8,491 nucleotides of DNA from an uncultured bacterium. GTDB taxonomy: Bacteria > Actinomycetota > Actinomycetes > S36-B12. Numbering within the stretch: position 1 is the stretch's first letter; every line of letters starts with the position of its first letter. Shown here in pieces: positions 1-6,616 of this stretch. The position numbers and the translations under genes are program-made. The notes beneath the pieces were generated by a model. It was given only the letters and a program-made list of their open reading frames with translations. It did no database searches and was not told the origin of the DNA. The stretch is from positions 1-8,491 of the forward strand of contig CAJAKT010000001.1 in NCBI GenBank assembly GCA_903940375.1, read 5' to 3'.

Positions 1-5
1 GCGCA

Positions 6-33
6 GCGAACCCGACCACAACGGGCCGTTCGC
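6..33 (-). terminator. Putative hairpin terminator after pgl
   Basis: An inverted repeat lies 11 bases beyond the pgl stop codon. GCGAA at 6-10 pairs with TTCGC at 29-33. Inside it, CCCG at 11-14 pairs with CGGG at 22-25, leaving a 7-base loop and a 3-base bulge (26-28). There is no T-run after it on the minus strand, so it is not a classical intrinsic terminator, although actinobacterial terminators often lack a strong U tail. Its place at the end of the five-gene operon is the main support. I see no gene in bases 1-43, and the window edge limits what can be said. Confidence 0.4.
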
Positions 34-43
34 ATGTCTCGGG

Positions 44-820
44 CTAGGCGCTGGGCCGGCCCAGACTGGCAGGGATCTTGCTGGCCGCAGCTTCATCCAG
101 CAGGACCAGGGTGCGATCGCGCCCCCGCACCCCGGCCGCAGGCACCTGAAGGACCCCGGCACCCTCGGTGAGGGCGAAGTGGACGGCACTTGCCTTCTCG
201 GCGCCAGCCGCCATGAGCCAGACCTCTCTCGAGGCGTTGATGGTGGGCAGGGTGAGCGTGATGCGTACCGGCGGGGGCTTGGGTGCACCTCGGACGGCCG
301 TGACCGCACGCTCGTCGTGGACGGCCGGCTGCCCGGGAAAGAGCGAGGCCACATGGGCATCGGGTCCCACGCCCAGCAGCAGGATGTCCATGGCAGGTGC
401 CGCGGCATGGTCCTCGGGCCGGGCCGCGGCGGCGAGGGCACGGGCATAGGCGGCTGCGGCATCATCGACGTCAGGCCATTGCCCATCCGGGCCCGGCATC
501 GGATGGACGCGTCGTGGGTCGACATCGACGTGGTCGAGCAGTGCCGCCCGTGCGCCGGTCTCATTGCGTTCGGGGTCACCCTCGGGGAGGAAACGCTCGT
601 CACCCCACCAGATGTCGACTCTGCGCCAATCCACTGAGTCGCGGCCGCGGCTTGCCGCCACGGCTGCCAGCGCGGCCGTTCCGATCCGACCACCGGTCAG
701 GCACAGATGTGCATGACCGGCCGCAGACTGTCGTTCCACGAGCGTCGTGATGATGCGGGCTGCCACTGCATCTGCCAGCGCGCTCGCGTCGGGGTGGCGC
801 AGGATCTCGACCGGGCTCAT
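44..820 (-). CDS. pgl: 6-phosphogluconolactonase
   Basis: This 258-residue cytosolic enzyme hydrolyses 6-phosphoglucono-1,5-lactone to 6-phosphogluconate, the second step of the oxidative pentose phosphate pathway. Family motifs are visible in order: the phosphate-binding loop LTGGRIG (residues 41-47), WWGDERFLP (71-79) with the conserved Asp-Glu-Arg, and GVGPDAHVASLFPG (150-163) holding the catalytic-region His156. The last motif normally reads D-G-H; here it is D-A-H (Ala155). The length is usual for the family. The ATG overlaps the opcA stop as ATGA. Only a weak GGGTG lies upstream, so translation is probably coupled to opcA. It is the last gene of the operon and directly uses the product of Zwf. 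It is also called devB in actinobacterial annotations. Confidence 0.95.
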   Translation of the reverse strand: MSPVEILRHPDASALADAVAARIITTLVERQSAAGHAHLCLTGGRIGTAALAAVAASRGRDSVDWRRVDIWWGDERFLPEGDPERNETGARAALLDHVDVDPRRVHPMPGPDGQWPDVDDAAAAYARALAAAARPEDHAAAPAMDILLLGVGPDAHVASLFPGQPAVHDERAVTAVRGAPKPPPVRITLTLPTINASREVWLMAAGAEKASAVHFALTEGAGVLQVPAAGVRGRDRTLVLLDEAAASKIPASLGRPSA

Positions 821-1716
821 GTGCTGGACACCCGGCTGATGACGTCGCCGTATACGTCGTCCGGATCGAGCCGACGGAGCTCCTCGGCAAGGAGTTCAGC
901 GAGGTCGCGACGGGGGAGGGCGACCCGGGAGTCGGGCACGCCGGGCCGGGACAGGACGGCCGTGGTGCCGTCGCTCCGGTTGACGCGAATATCGCCGTCA
1001 GCGGTGACCAGGCATACGTCGGTGATGCCGGGGCCCTCGGTGGTCTCGAGACGGACAGGCACCTTCAGACAGCGCTCAAGCCAGGTGCGCAGCAGGATGG
1101 CGCTCGCGTTGGACTCCTCGGCGCCGACCGTGACCTCCGAGATGGGCGCCGTCGGCTGATCGAGGATCGATGCGAGCACCGAACGCCAGGGTGTGAGCCG
1201 GGTCCAGGACAGATCGGTGTCGCCGGGCCGGTAACCGGTCGAGCGTCGCTGCAGTTCCGCCAGGACGTTCTCCGCCGAGGCCGAATCGGAAATGCGCCGC
1301 TGGGCATGCCGGCCGATGGGGTCGTCCTCGGGGATATCGGGTGCGTCCACCGGCCAGTACGCGACGACGGGCGTATCGGTCAGCAGCAGGGGAATGGCGA
1401 CAGAGTTGGCGTGCCCGGCCAGATCTCCACGCAGACGCAGGACGGCGACTTCGCCGGGACCGTCGTCGCCGCCCACCGCGATGTCCGCATCCAACCGTGG
1501 CTCGTGCTTGCCGTGCCGGGGGATGAGCGTGACGATCCGCATCGGATGCTGCCGCGCGGCAGCGACGGCTGCGGCCGTCGCATCCGCCTGATACTCCTCG
1601 TCCGTGAGGATGAGCATCGTCAGGACCATGCCGGTGGCCGCGGATCCCATCCGGTGGCGTTCAGCGGCGATGGCAGCGGCAACCGCACCGCCACTCGTGT
1701 CTTCGAGCCGGATCAT
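817..1716 (-). CDS. opcA: Glucose-6-phosphate dehydrogenase assembly protein OpcA
   Basis: This 299-residue soluble protein is the partner of Zwf. OpcA is known in cyanobacteria as a redox-responsive activator of G6PDH, and in corynebacteria it is needed for full G6PDH activity. Recognisable family segments are the N-terminal region with GMVLTMLILTDE (29-40), LLLTDTPVVAYWPVDAP (111-127), and DLSWTRLTPWRSVLASILD (168-186) near the domain boundary. The C-terminal part ends in a Leu/Glu/Arg-rich helix (about 270-285). There are two cysteines, C216 and C235. The length is close to the usual ~300 of actinobacterial OpcA. It sits directly between zwf and pgl, with ATGA overlaps on both sides, which supports the assignment strongly. 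It has a good ribosome binding site of its own, GGAGG, 5 bases before the ATG. Confidence 0.94.
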   Translation of the reverse strand: MIRLEDTSGGAVAAAIAAERHRMGSAATGMVLTMLILTDEEYQADATAAAVAAARQHPMRIVTLIPRHGKHEPRLDADIAVGGDDGPGEVAVLRLRGDLAGHANSVAIPLLLTDTPVVAYWPVDAPDIPEDDPIGRHAQRRISDSASAENVLAELQRRSTGYRPGDTDLSWTRLTPWRSVLASILDQPTAPISEVTVGAEESNASAILLRTWLERCLKVPVRLETTEGPGITDVCLVTADGDIRVNRSDGTTAVLSRPGVPDSRVALPRRDLAELLAEELRRLDPDDVYGDVISRVSST

Positions 1717-3260
1717 GGCCGCCTCCAGGTACGTCCGTCGCGGGCGATCATCTCGTACGACGACGACGGACCCCAGCCGCCCGACACGTACTGCTCCGGT
1801 GCCCCGCTGGCAGCCCAGTAGTCGAGGACGGGGTCGAGGATCTCCCAGCCGAGCTCGACTTCCTCATGGCGTGGGAAGAGCGGCGGATCACCAAGGAGGA
1901 CGTCGAGGATGAGCCGTTCGTAGGCCTCGGGACTGGAGTCGACGAAGGACTCGCCGTACTGGAAGTCCATCGTGACGTCGCGCACCTGAACAGAGGTCGT
2001 GTTGGGGACCTTGGATCCGAATCGCACCGTGATCCCTTCGTCGGGCTGGATCCGGAAGACGAATGCATTGTTGCTGAGCTCCTGCACGGCCGTCTTCGCG
2101 AAGGGCAGGTGAGGTGCGCGCTTGAATACGACTGCGACCTCCGTGACTCGTCGGCCCAGCCGCTTGCCGGTGCGCAGATAGAACGGCACTCCTGCCCAGC
2201 GGCGGTTGTCGACGTCGACCCTGATCGCGGCATAGGTCTCCGTGATGCTCTGCGGATTGATGCCCTCTTCCTCGAGGTAGCCGAGTACCGGGATGCCGCC
2301 CTGCCACCCGTTGGCGTACTGACCGTGGCTGGTGTGCTTGCCGAGTTCGCGCGGCAGCGTGACCGCCCTCAGCACCTTCTCCTTCTCGGCTCGCACGTCG
2401 TCGGCGGCGAAGGAGAGTGGTTCCTCCATCGCCGTCAGGGCGAGCAGTTGCAGGAGGTGGTTCTGGATGACGTCGCGAGCGGCGCCGATTCCGTCGTAGT
2501 ACCCCGCGCGGCCGCCGATGCCGATGTCCTCGGCCATGGTGATCTGCACGTTGTCGACGAAGTGGCTGTTCCAGAGTGGCTCGAACATCGTGTTGGCGAA
2601 ACGCACCGCAAGGATGTTCTGGACAGTCTCCTTGCCGAGATAGTGATCGATGCGGAACACGGATCCGGACGAGAACACCTCCCCGACGATCCGGTTGAGT
2701 TCCTGCGCGCTCGCGAGGTCGTGGCCGAATGGCTTCTCGATGACGACGCGACGCCAGGCATGCGGGAGGTCCTCGGCCAGGCCTGATGTCTTGAGGTGCT
2801 CAAGAACCACGGGAAACAGGCCAGGCGGAATCGACAGGTAGAAGGCGTGATTGCCGCCCGTGCCTCGGTTCGCATCGAGTTCAGCGACGACCTCGGACAG
2901 TCGCTGGTAGGCCTCCGGGTCGCCAAGGTCGCCGGCAACGAACCGGATGCCCTCGGACAGCTGCTGCCACACCTCTTCACGGAACGGCGTGCGGGCATGT
3001 TCGCGGACGGAGTCGTGGACGATCTGGGCGAAGTCCTGATCCTCCCAGTCACGCCGGGCAAACCCCACGAGGGAGAAGCCGGGCGGAAGCAGGCCACGGT
3101 TGGCAAGGTCATAGATGGCCGGCATGACCTTCTTGCGGGAAAGGTCGCCTGTGACGCCGAAGAGCACCATGCCGCAGGGTCCGGCAACCCGGGGGAGACG
3201 CTGATCAAGCGGATTGCGCAATGGGTTCGCGGGTGGCGCCATGCGCTTGGTCGGGCTCAT
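1713..3260 (-). CDS. zwf: Glucose-6-phosphate 1-dehydrogenase
   Basis: This 515-residue cytosolic enzyme oxidises glucose 6-phosphate to 6-phosphogluconolactone and reduces NADP+, the entry step of the oxidative pentose phosphate pathway. The sequence shows the Rossmann dinucleotide loop GVTGDLSRKK (35-44), EKPFG (175-179), the substrate-binding active-site motif RIDHYLGKE (203-211), QNHLLQLL (266-273) with the probable catalytic base His268, and RTGKRL (363-368). It has a short basic, proline-rich N-terminal extension of about 25 residues before the first strand, as in other actinobacterial Zwf. The only cysteine is C29, just before the nucleotide loop. The start at 3260 is preferred because it forms ATGA with the tal stop and has GGATGG upstream. 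The next Met (codon 7) has no ribosome binding site. Its overlap with opcA fits a Zwf-OpcA complex made in step. Confidence 0.97.
   Translation of the reverse strand: MSPTKRMAPPANPLRNPLDQRLPRVAGPCGMVLFGVTGDLSRKKVMPAIYDLANRGLLPPGFSLVGFARRDWEDQDFAQIVHDSVREHARTPFREEVWQQLSEGIRFVAGDLGDPEAYQRLSEVVAELDANRGTGGNHAFYLSIPPGLFPVVLEHLKTSGLAEDLPHAWRRVVIEKPFGHDLASAQELNRIVGEVFSSGSVFRIDHYLGKETVQNILAVRFANTMFEPLWNSHFVDNVQITMAEDIGIGGRAGYYDGIGAARDVIQNHLLQLLALTAMEEPLSFAADDVRAEKEKVLRAVTLPRELGKHTSHGQYANGWQGGIPVLGYLEEEGINPQSITETYAAIRVDVDNRRWAGVPFYLRTGKRLGRRVTEVAVVFKRAPHLPFAKTAVQELSNNAFVFRIQPDEGITVRFGSKVPNTTSVQVRDVTMDFQYGESFVDSSPEAYERLILDVLLGDPPLFPRHEEVELGWEILDPVLDYWAASGAPEQYVSGGWGPSSSYEMIARDGRTWRRP
1722..1726 (-). 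promoter_or_regulatory. Ribosome binding site of opcA
   Basis: GGAGG on the minus strand, 5 bases before the opcA ATG and inside the 3' end of zwf. It is the strongest Shine-Dalgarno match among the three overlapping starts of the operon. It suggests opcA can start translation independently as well as by coupling to zwf. Confidence 0.7.
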
Positions 3261-4378
3261 GCGCCATCCATGCCAGCGGCTGAAGCCACGGTGGCGCGCA
3301 ACTGCTCCCAGGATTCGATGAACTTCCGGACGCCCTCGCGTTCAAGCTGCTCGCACACCTGATTCTCGTCGATGCCGAGTGCAGCAAGCTCACTCCACAC
3401 CTGTGCGGACTCGGTCTCCGTGCCGCTGACGCTGTCGGTGGGGATGACACCCTGGGCGGCGACCACATCCAATGTCGCCTCCGGCATGGTGTTCACGCAG
3501 CCGCGGACCACGAGGTCAACGACGTAGCGCGTGGGATCGAAGGACGGATCCTTCACACCGGTGGACGCCCACAGCGGACGCTGCGGATTGGCGCCCTGAG
3601 CGGCGAGTGCACGCCATCTGTCGGATGACTGGGCCTCGACGTGCGCTGCCCATGCCAGGCGCGCGTTCGCGATGGCGGCCTGCCCGCGCAGAGCCTCGGC
3701 CGCGGGTGTGCCGACGTCAGCGAGCCGCGCGTCAACCTCGGTGTCGATGCGACTGACGAAGAAGCTGGCCACCGACTGGATCGTGGCGAGGTCGTGCCCG
3801 TTCGCCGCGGCCGCCTCAAGGCCGGCGAGGTAGGCGTCGACGACGTCGCGGTAGCGGTCGACCGAGAAGATCAGGGTGACGTTGACGCTGATGCCAGCGC
3901 CGATGACTGCCGTGATCGCGGGCAGGCCGGCGCGCGTTGCGGGGATCTTGATGAGGGCGTTGGCCCGATCGACGATTCCCCACAGCTCCTGGGCCTGCGT
4001 CGTGGTGGCGGCGGTCTCGTCGGCAAGCCGAGGGTCGACCTCGATCGAGACACGGCCATCGACGGTGCCGCTCTCGACCCAGAGGTCATGAAAGACATCG
4101 CAGGCGGCGCGGACATCATCGGTGGTGAGCATGCGGATGATGGCATCGACATCGGCACCCTCGGCCGCCAAGGCGGTGATCTGGTCAGCGTAGGCGGCCG
4201 CGCCGCCGGAGATCGCCTTGTCGAAGATCGTCGGATTGGTCGTGACGCCGCGGACGCATGCGGACGTGACCATGTCCGCGAGCTGCCCGGAGCTGATGCG
4301 GGTTCGGTCGAGGTCGTCGAGCCAGATGGAAACCCCGGCATCGGTGAGGGCCTGCAGGCGCGGGTTCGGACTTGGCAT
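3257..4378 (-). CDS. tal: Transaldolase
   Basis: This 373-residue cytosolic enzyme moves a dihydroxyacetone unit between sedoheptulose 7-phosphate and glyceraldehyde 3-phosphate to give erythrose 4-phosphate and fructose 6-phosphate. Visible motifs are SIWLDDLDRTRI (17-28) with the catalytic-region Asp22, GVTTNPTIF (44-52), VSIEVDP (110-116), ALIKIPAT (141-148) with the Schiff-base Lys144, and SVASFFVSRIDTEVD further on. The length matches the long actinobacterial transaldolases (about 370 residues). The reading frame stays open for another 143 codons upstream, but that part lies inside tkt and has the low-complexity Arg/Ser/Pro composition of a frame shadow. The ATG at 4378 is chosen because it follows an AGGAG site and starts the family's conserved N terminus. 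It lies 28 bases after tkt and ends in an ATGA overlap with zwf. Confidence 0.96.
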   Translation of the reverse strand: MPSPNPRLQALTDAGVSIWLDDLDRTRISSGQLADMVTSACVRGVTTNPTIFDKAISGGAAAYADQITALAAEGADVDAIIRMLTTDDVRAACDVFHDLWVESGTVDGRVSIEVDPRLADETAATTTQAQELWGIVDRANALIKIPATRAGLPAITAVIGAGISVNVTLIFSVDRYRDVVDAYLAGLEAAAANGHDLATIQSVASFFVSRIDTEVDARLADVGTPAAEALRGQAAIANARLAWAAHVEAQSSDRWRALAAQGANPQRPLWASTGVKDPSFDPTRYVVDLVVRGCVNTMPEATLDVVAAQGVIPTDSVSGTETESAQVWSELAALGIDENQVCEQLEREGVRKFIESWEQLRATVASAAGMDGA

Positions 4379-4387
4379 GATCGCAAT

Positions 4388-4392
4388 CTCCT
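4388..4392 (-). promoter_or_regulatory. Ribosome binding site deciding the tal start
   Basis: AGGAG on the minus strand, in the 28-base gap between tkt and tal, with 9 bases between it and the ATG at 4378. It settles the start against the much longer open frame that runs back into tkt. Confidence 0.75.
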
Positions 4393-4406
4393 GTCGGGGT
4401 GGTCGA

Positions 4407-6500
4407 TCAGTGGCGGGACGCTGCAGCGATGCTGTCGCGCGCAGCGGTGACGATGTTCTCCGTCGTGATGCCAAACTCGTGGAAGAGGACCTGGTAATCG
4501 GCGCTGGCTCCGAAGTGGTCAAGGCCGATGACGCGGCCGGCATCGCCGACGTAGCGCCACCAGCCGAGAGTGGCACCGGCCTCGACGGCGACCCGGGCCC
4601 GTACGGACGGGAGCAGCACGCTGTCGCGGTATGCGGGCTCCTGCGCGTCGAACCACTCAAGACATGGCATGGAGATGACCCGTGCGCCGATGCCCTGGGC
4701 TTCGAGTGCGGCCGCAGCGTCGAGTGCGAGCTGCACCTCCGACCCGGTGGCCAGGAGCTGAACCTGCGGGTCATCAGAGTCAGCGACGACGTAGGCCCCG
4801 CGTGCAACGCCGGCGCGGACGATGTCTGTATCGGTGCCCATCACGGGCAGGTTCTGGCGGGTGAGCACGATCCCGGCAGGTGTGCGGTGGCGCAGGATCT
4901 GCCGCCACGCCGCCGATGTCTCGTTCGCGTCGGCCGGACGCACGATCGCGAGGCCGGGGATGGCGCGCAGGGCCCATAGGTGCTCTACCGGCTGATGTGT
5001 CGGGCCATCCTCGCCCAGGCCGATGGAGTCGTGCGTCCAGACGTAGGTGACGGCGGTCTGCATGAGAGCGGAGAGGCGAACAGCACCGCGCATGTAGTCG
5101 GAGAAGACAAGGAACGTGCCCCCGAATGGCCGGGTCAGGCCACTGAGCGCGATGCCGTTGAGGATGGCCCCCATGGCATGTTCACGGATTCCGAAGTGCA
5201 GGACGCGTCCGTAGGGCGATGCGCCCGGGACGTCGCTGTCGGAGGGCAGGAAGCTGCTGGCACCCTCGATCGTGGTGTTGTTGGACTCAGCCAGATCGGC
5301 CGACCCGCCCCAGAACTCCGGCATGACGGCCGCGATGGCGTTGATGACCTCACCGGAGGCCTTGCGGGTGGCGATCGACTGACCCGGGGTGAACTCCGGG
5401 TAGGCGGCGTCAAGGCCGGCGGGCAGTTCGTGGGACTGCAGCCGGTCGAGCAGCCTCGCCTGCTCAGGACGCGATGCGCGCCAGGATGCGAAGGAGGCAT
5501 CCCAGTCGGCTCGCACGGCATCCACTCGGTGGCGCAGGTTCTCGCGGACTCGACCAAGCAGCGCGGGGTCGAATGCGAAGTGCTCGTCGGGATCAAGGCC
5601 CAGCAGTTCCTTGGTCGCGCGGATCTCATCCTCACCCAATGCCGACCCGTGGGACTTGGCGGTATTGCGCGCCTTCGGTGCCGGCCAGGCGATGGTCGTG
5701 CGCAACTGGATCAGCGTGGGGCGATGATTCTCGGCCTCAGCGGCCATCAGGGCGGTGTGGAGTGCGGGCACGTCGACGGAGCCATCCGGGCGCTGGTCGA
5801 CGCGGTGCGTGGCCCAGCCGTATGCCTCGTAACGCATGCAGACGTCCTCGTCGAATGCGAGTGCGGTGTCGCCCTCGATCGAGATGTGGTTGTCGTCGTA
5901 GATCACGCACAGGCTCGACAACTGCTGCAGACCTGCGAGGGAGGAGGCTTCGGATGTGATGCCTTCCTCAAGATCGCCGTCGCCGGCGATGGCCCACACG
6001 CGATGGTCGAACGGGCTGGTGCCAGGAGCCGCATCGGGGTCCAGGAGTCCGCGCTCATACCGCGCAGCCATCGCCATGCCCACGGCCATCGAGAGGCCCT
6101 GGCCAAGTGGCCCGGTGGTCGCTTCGACTCCGGCGGTGTGACCGTGCTCGGGATGCCCGGGCGTCCGACTGCCAGACGTGCGGAAGGCCTCCAGGTCCGC
6201 CATCGACAGCCCATAGTCGGACAGGAACAACTGGCTGTAGAGGGTCAGGCTGGTGTGTCCGCCGGAGAGGACGAATCGGTCGCGGCCCACCCAGGCGGGA
6301 TCGCGCGGATCGTGCCGCAGCAGCTTCTGGAAGAGCAGGTAGCCGACCGGGGCCAGGCTCATCGCCGTACCGGGATGCCCGTTGCCGACCCGCTGGACGG
6401 AATCCGCCGCGAGGGCACGCAGATAGGCGATCGCACGATCGTCGTCGACGCCCCAGTCGAGGGTCTCGCTACCGGCAACGGGCTGAGGCTGGGAGGTCAT
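4407..6500 (-). CDS. tkt: Transketolase
   Basis: This 697-residue cytosolic, thiamine-diphosphate- and divalent-metal-dependent enzyme transfers two-carbon ketol units between pentose phosphate pathway sugars. The N-terminal PP domain shows GNGHPG (39-44), SGGHTSLTLY (79-88), GHPEHGHTAGVEATTGPLGQG (115-135, abutting stretches), and the cofactor motif GDGDLEEG (173-180) ending in Asn204. The middle Pyr domain has FGIREHAMGAI (436-446) with catalytic Glu440 and DSIGLGEDGPTHQPVEHL (491-508). A C-terminal transketolase domain follows (about 565-697). The length is normal. The ATG at 6500 is forced: an in-frame TAG lies four codons upstream, no alternative start codon lies between, and the next Met is inside the conserved fold. 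It heads the operon and probably has a leaderless transcript. Confidence 0.97.
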   Translation of the reverse strand: MTSQPQPVAGSETLDWGVDDDRAIAYLRALAADSVQRVGNGHPGTAMSLAPVGYLLFQKLLRHDPRDPAWVGRDRFVLSGGHTSLTLYSQLFLSDYGLSMADLEAFRTSGSRTPGHPEHGHTAGVEATTGPLGQGLSMAVGMAMAARYERGLLDPDAAPGTSPFDHRVWAIAGDGDLEEGITSEASSLAGLQQLSSLCVIYDDNHISIEGDTALAFDEDVCMRYEAYGWATHRVDQRPDGSVDVPALHTALMAAEAENHRPTLIQLRTTIAWPAPKARNTAKSHGSALGEDEIRATKELLGLDPDEHFAFDPALLGRVRENLRHRVDAVRADWDASFASWRASRPEQARLLDRLQSHELPAGLDAAYPEFTPGQSIATRKASGEVINAIAAVMPEFWGGSADLAESNNTTIEGASSFLPSDSDVPGASPYGRVLHFGIREHAMGAILNGIALSGLTRPFGGTFLVFSDYMRGAVRLSALMQTAVTYVWTHDSIGLGEDGPTHQPVEHLWALRAIPGLAIVRPADANETSAAWRQILRHRTPAGIVLTRQNLPVMGTDTDIVRAGVARGAYVVADSDDPQVQLLATGSEVQLALDAAAALEAQGIGARVISMPCLEWFDAQEPAYRDSVLLPSVRARVAVEAGATLGWWRYVGDAGRVIGLDHFGASADYQVLFHEFGITTENIVTAARDSIAAASRH

Positions 6501-6506
6501 GTCCCG

Positions 6507-6512
6507 ACCCTA
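6507..6512 (-). promoter_or_regulatory. Probable -10 element of the tkt operon promoter (leaderless)
   Basis: TAGGGT on the minus strand fits the actinobacterial TANNNT -10 consensus. It is followed by exactly 6 bases (CGGGAC) and then the tkt ATG, so the transcript would start at or next to the A of the start codon. There is no clear -35 hexamer at 17-18 bases spacing and no good Shine-Dalgarno sequence. The TAG of the hexamer is also the in-frame stop that fixes the tkt start. Confidence 0.5.
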
Positions 6513-6532
6513 ACGAAGCAGCCGAGGGCACG

Positions 6533-6542
6533 CAGCCGGCTG
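6533..6542. promoter_or_regulatory. Perfect 10-base palindrome between divergent promoters, possible operator
   Basis: CAGCCGGCTG is its own reverse complement. It falls at about -33 to -42 from the predicted tkt transcription start and about -27 to -36 from the predicted ctaB start, covering the -35 regions of both. It is flanked by a further inverted repeat, GCACG (6528-6532) and CGTGC (6546-6550). No regulator is assigned, and a chance origin in GC-rich DNA is possible. Confidence 0.3.
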
Positions 6543-6556
6543 GGCCGTGCGGCGGG

Positions 6557-6562
6557 TAGGCT
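6557..6562 (+). promoter_or_regulatory. Possible -10 element of the ctaB promoter
   Basis: TAGGCT fits TANNNT and is identical to the hexamer before ctaA. It would place the transcription start near 6569, giving a leader of roughly 48 bases, in line with ctaB having a Shine-Dalgarno site. No convincing -35 hexamer is visible. Confidence 0.4.
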
Positions 6563-6573
6563 GCAGAATCTGC
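6563..6573. promoter_or_regulatory. Inverted repeat over the predicted ctaB transcription start
   Basis: GCAGA and TCTGC are perfect inverted arms of 5 bases around a single central A. The repeat follows the TAGGCT element immediately and spans the predicted start point, where a repressor would act. It is short and no family is recognised. Confidence 0.25.
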
Positions 6574-6608
6574 GGTAGCCATCTGGGGCGAACCGGCATG
6601 GCACGGGT

Positions 6609-6612
6609 GGAG
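6609..6612 (+). promoter_or_regulatory. Ribosome binding site of ctaB
   Basis: GGAG lies 4 bases before the GTG at 6617, which is rather close. A second, poorer site, AGGTGG (6615-6620), lies 8 bases before the in-frame ATG at 6629. The two sites support two alternative starts that differ by four residues. Confidence 0.5.
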
Positions 6613-6616
6613 ACAG

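Noticed and set aside
1..43. Possible tRNA or other RNA end in the left edge because of its paired arms.
   Set aside because: No T-loop, acceptor stem or CCA pattern can be read on either strand. A terminator hairpin after pgl explains the pairing better.
1866..2786. A 306-codon open frame on the plus strand, antisense to zwf.
   Set aside because: Same reasoning: it mirrors conserved zwf codons, shows no family motif and has no ribosome binding site or promoter context.
4379..4807. Upstream extension of the transaldolase frame by 143 codons, which would make a 516-residue fusion-like protein overlapping tkt.
   Set aside because: The extension is Ser/Arg/Pro-rich shadow sequence inside tkt. 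The family N terminus and an AGGAG site point to the ATG at 4378.
4980..6578. A 532-codon open frame on the plus strand, antisense to tkt.
   Set aside because: It lies opposite a clear transketolase, has no recognisable domain, and high-GC codon bias commonly keeps the opposite strand free of stops. It is a shadow frame.
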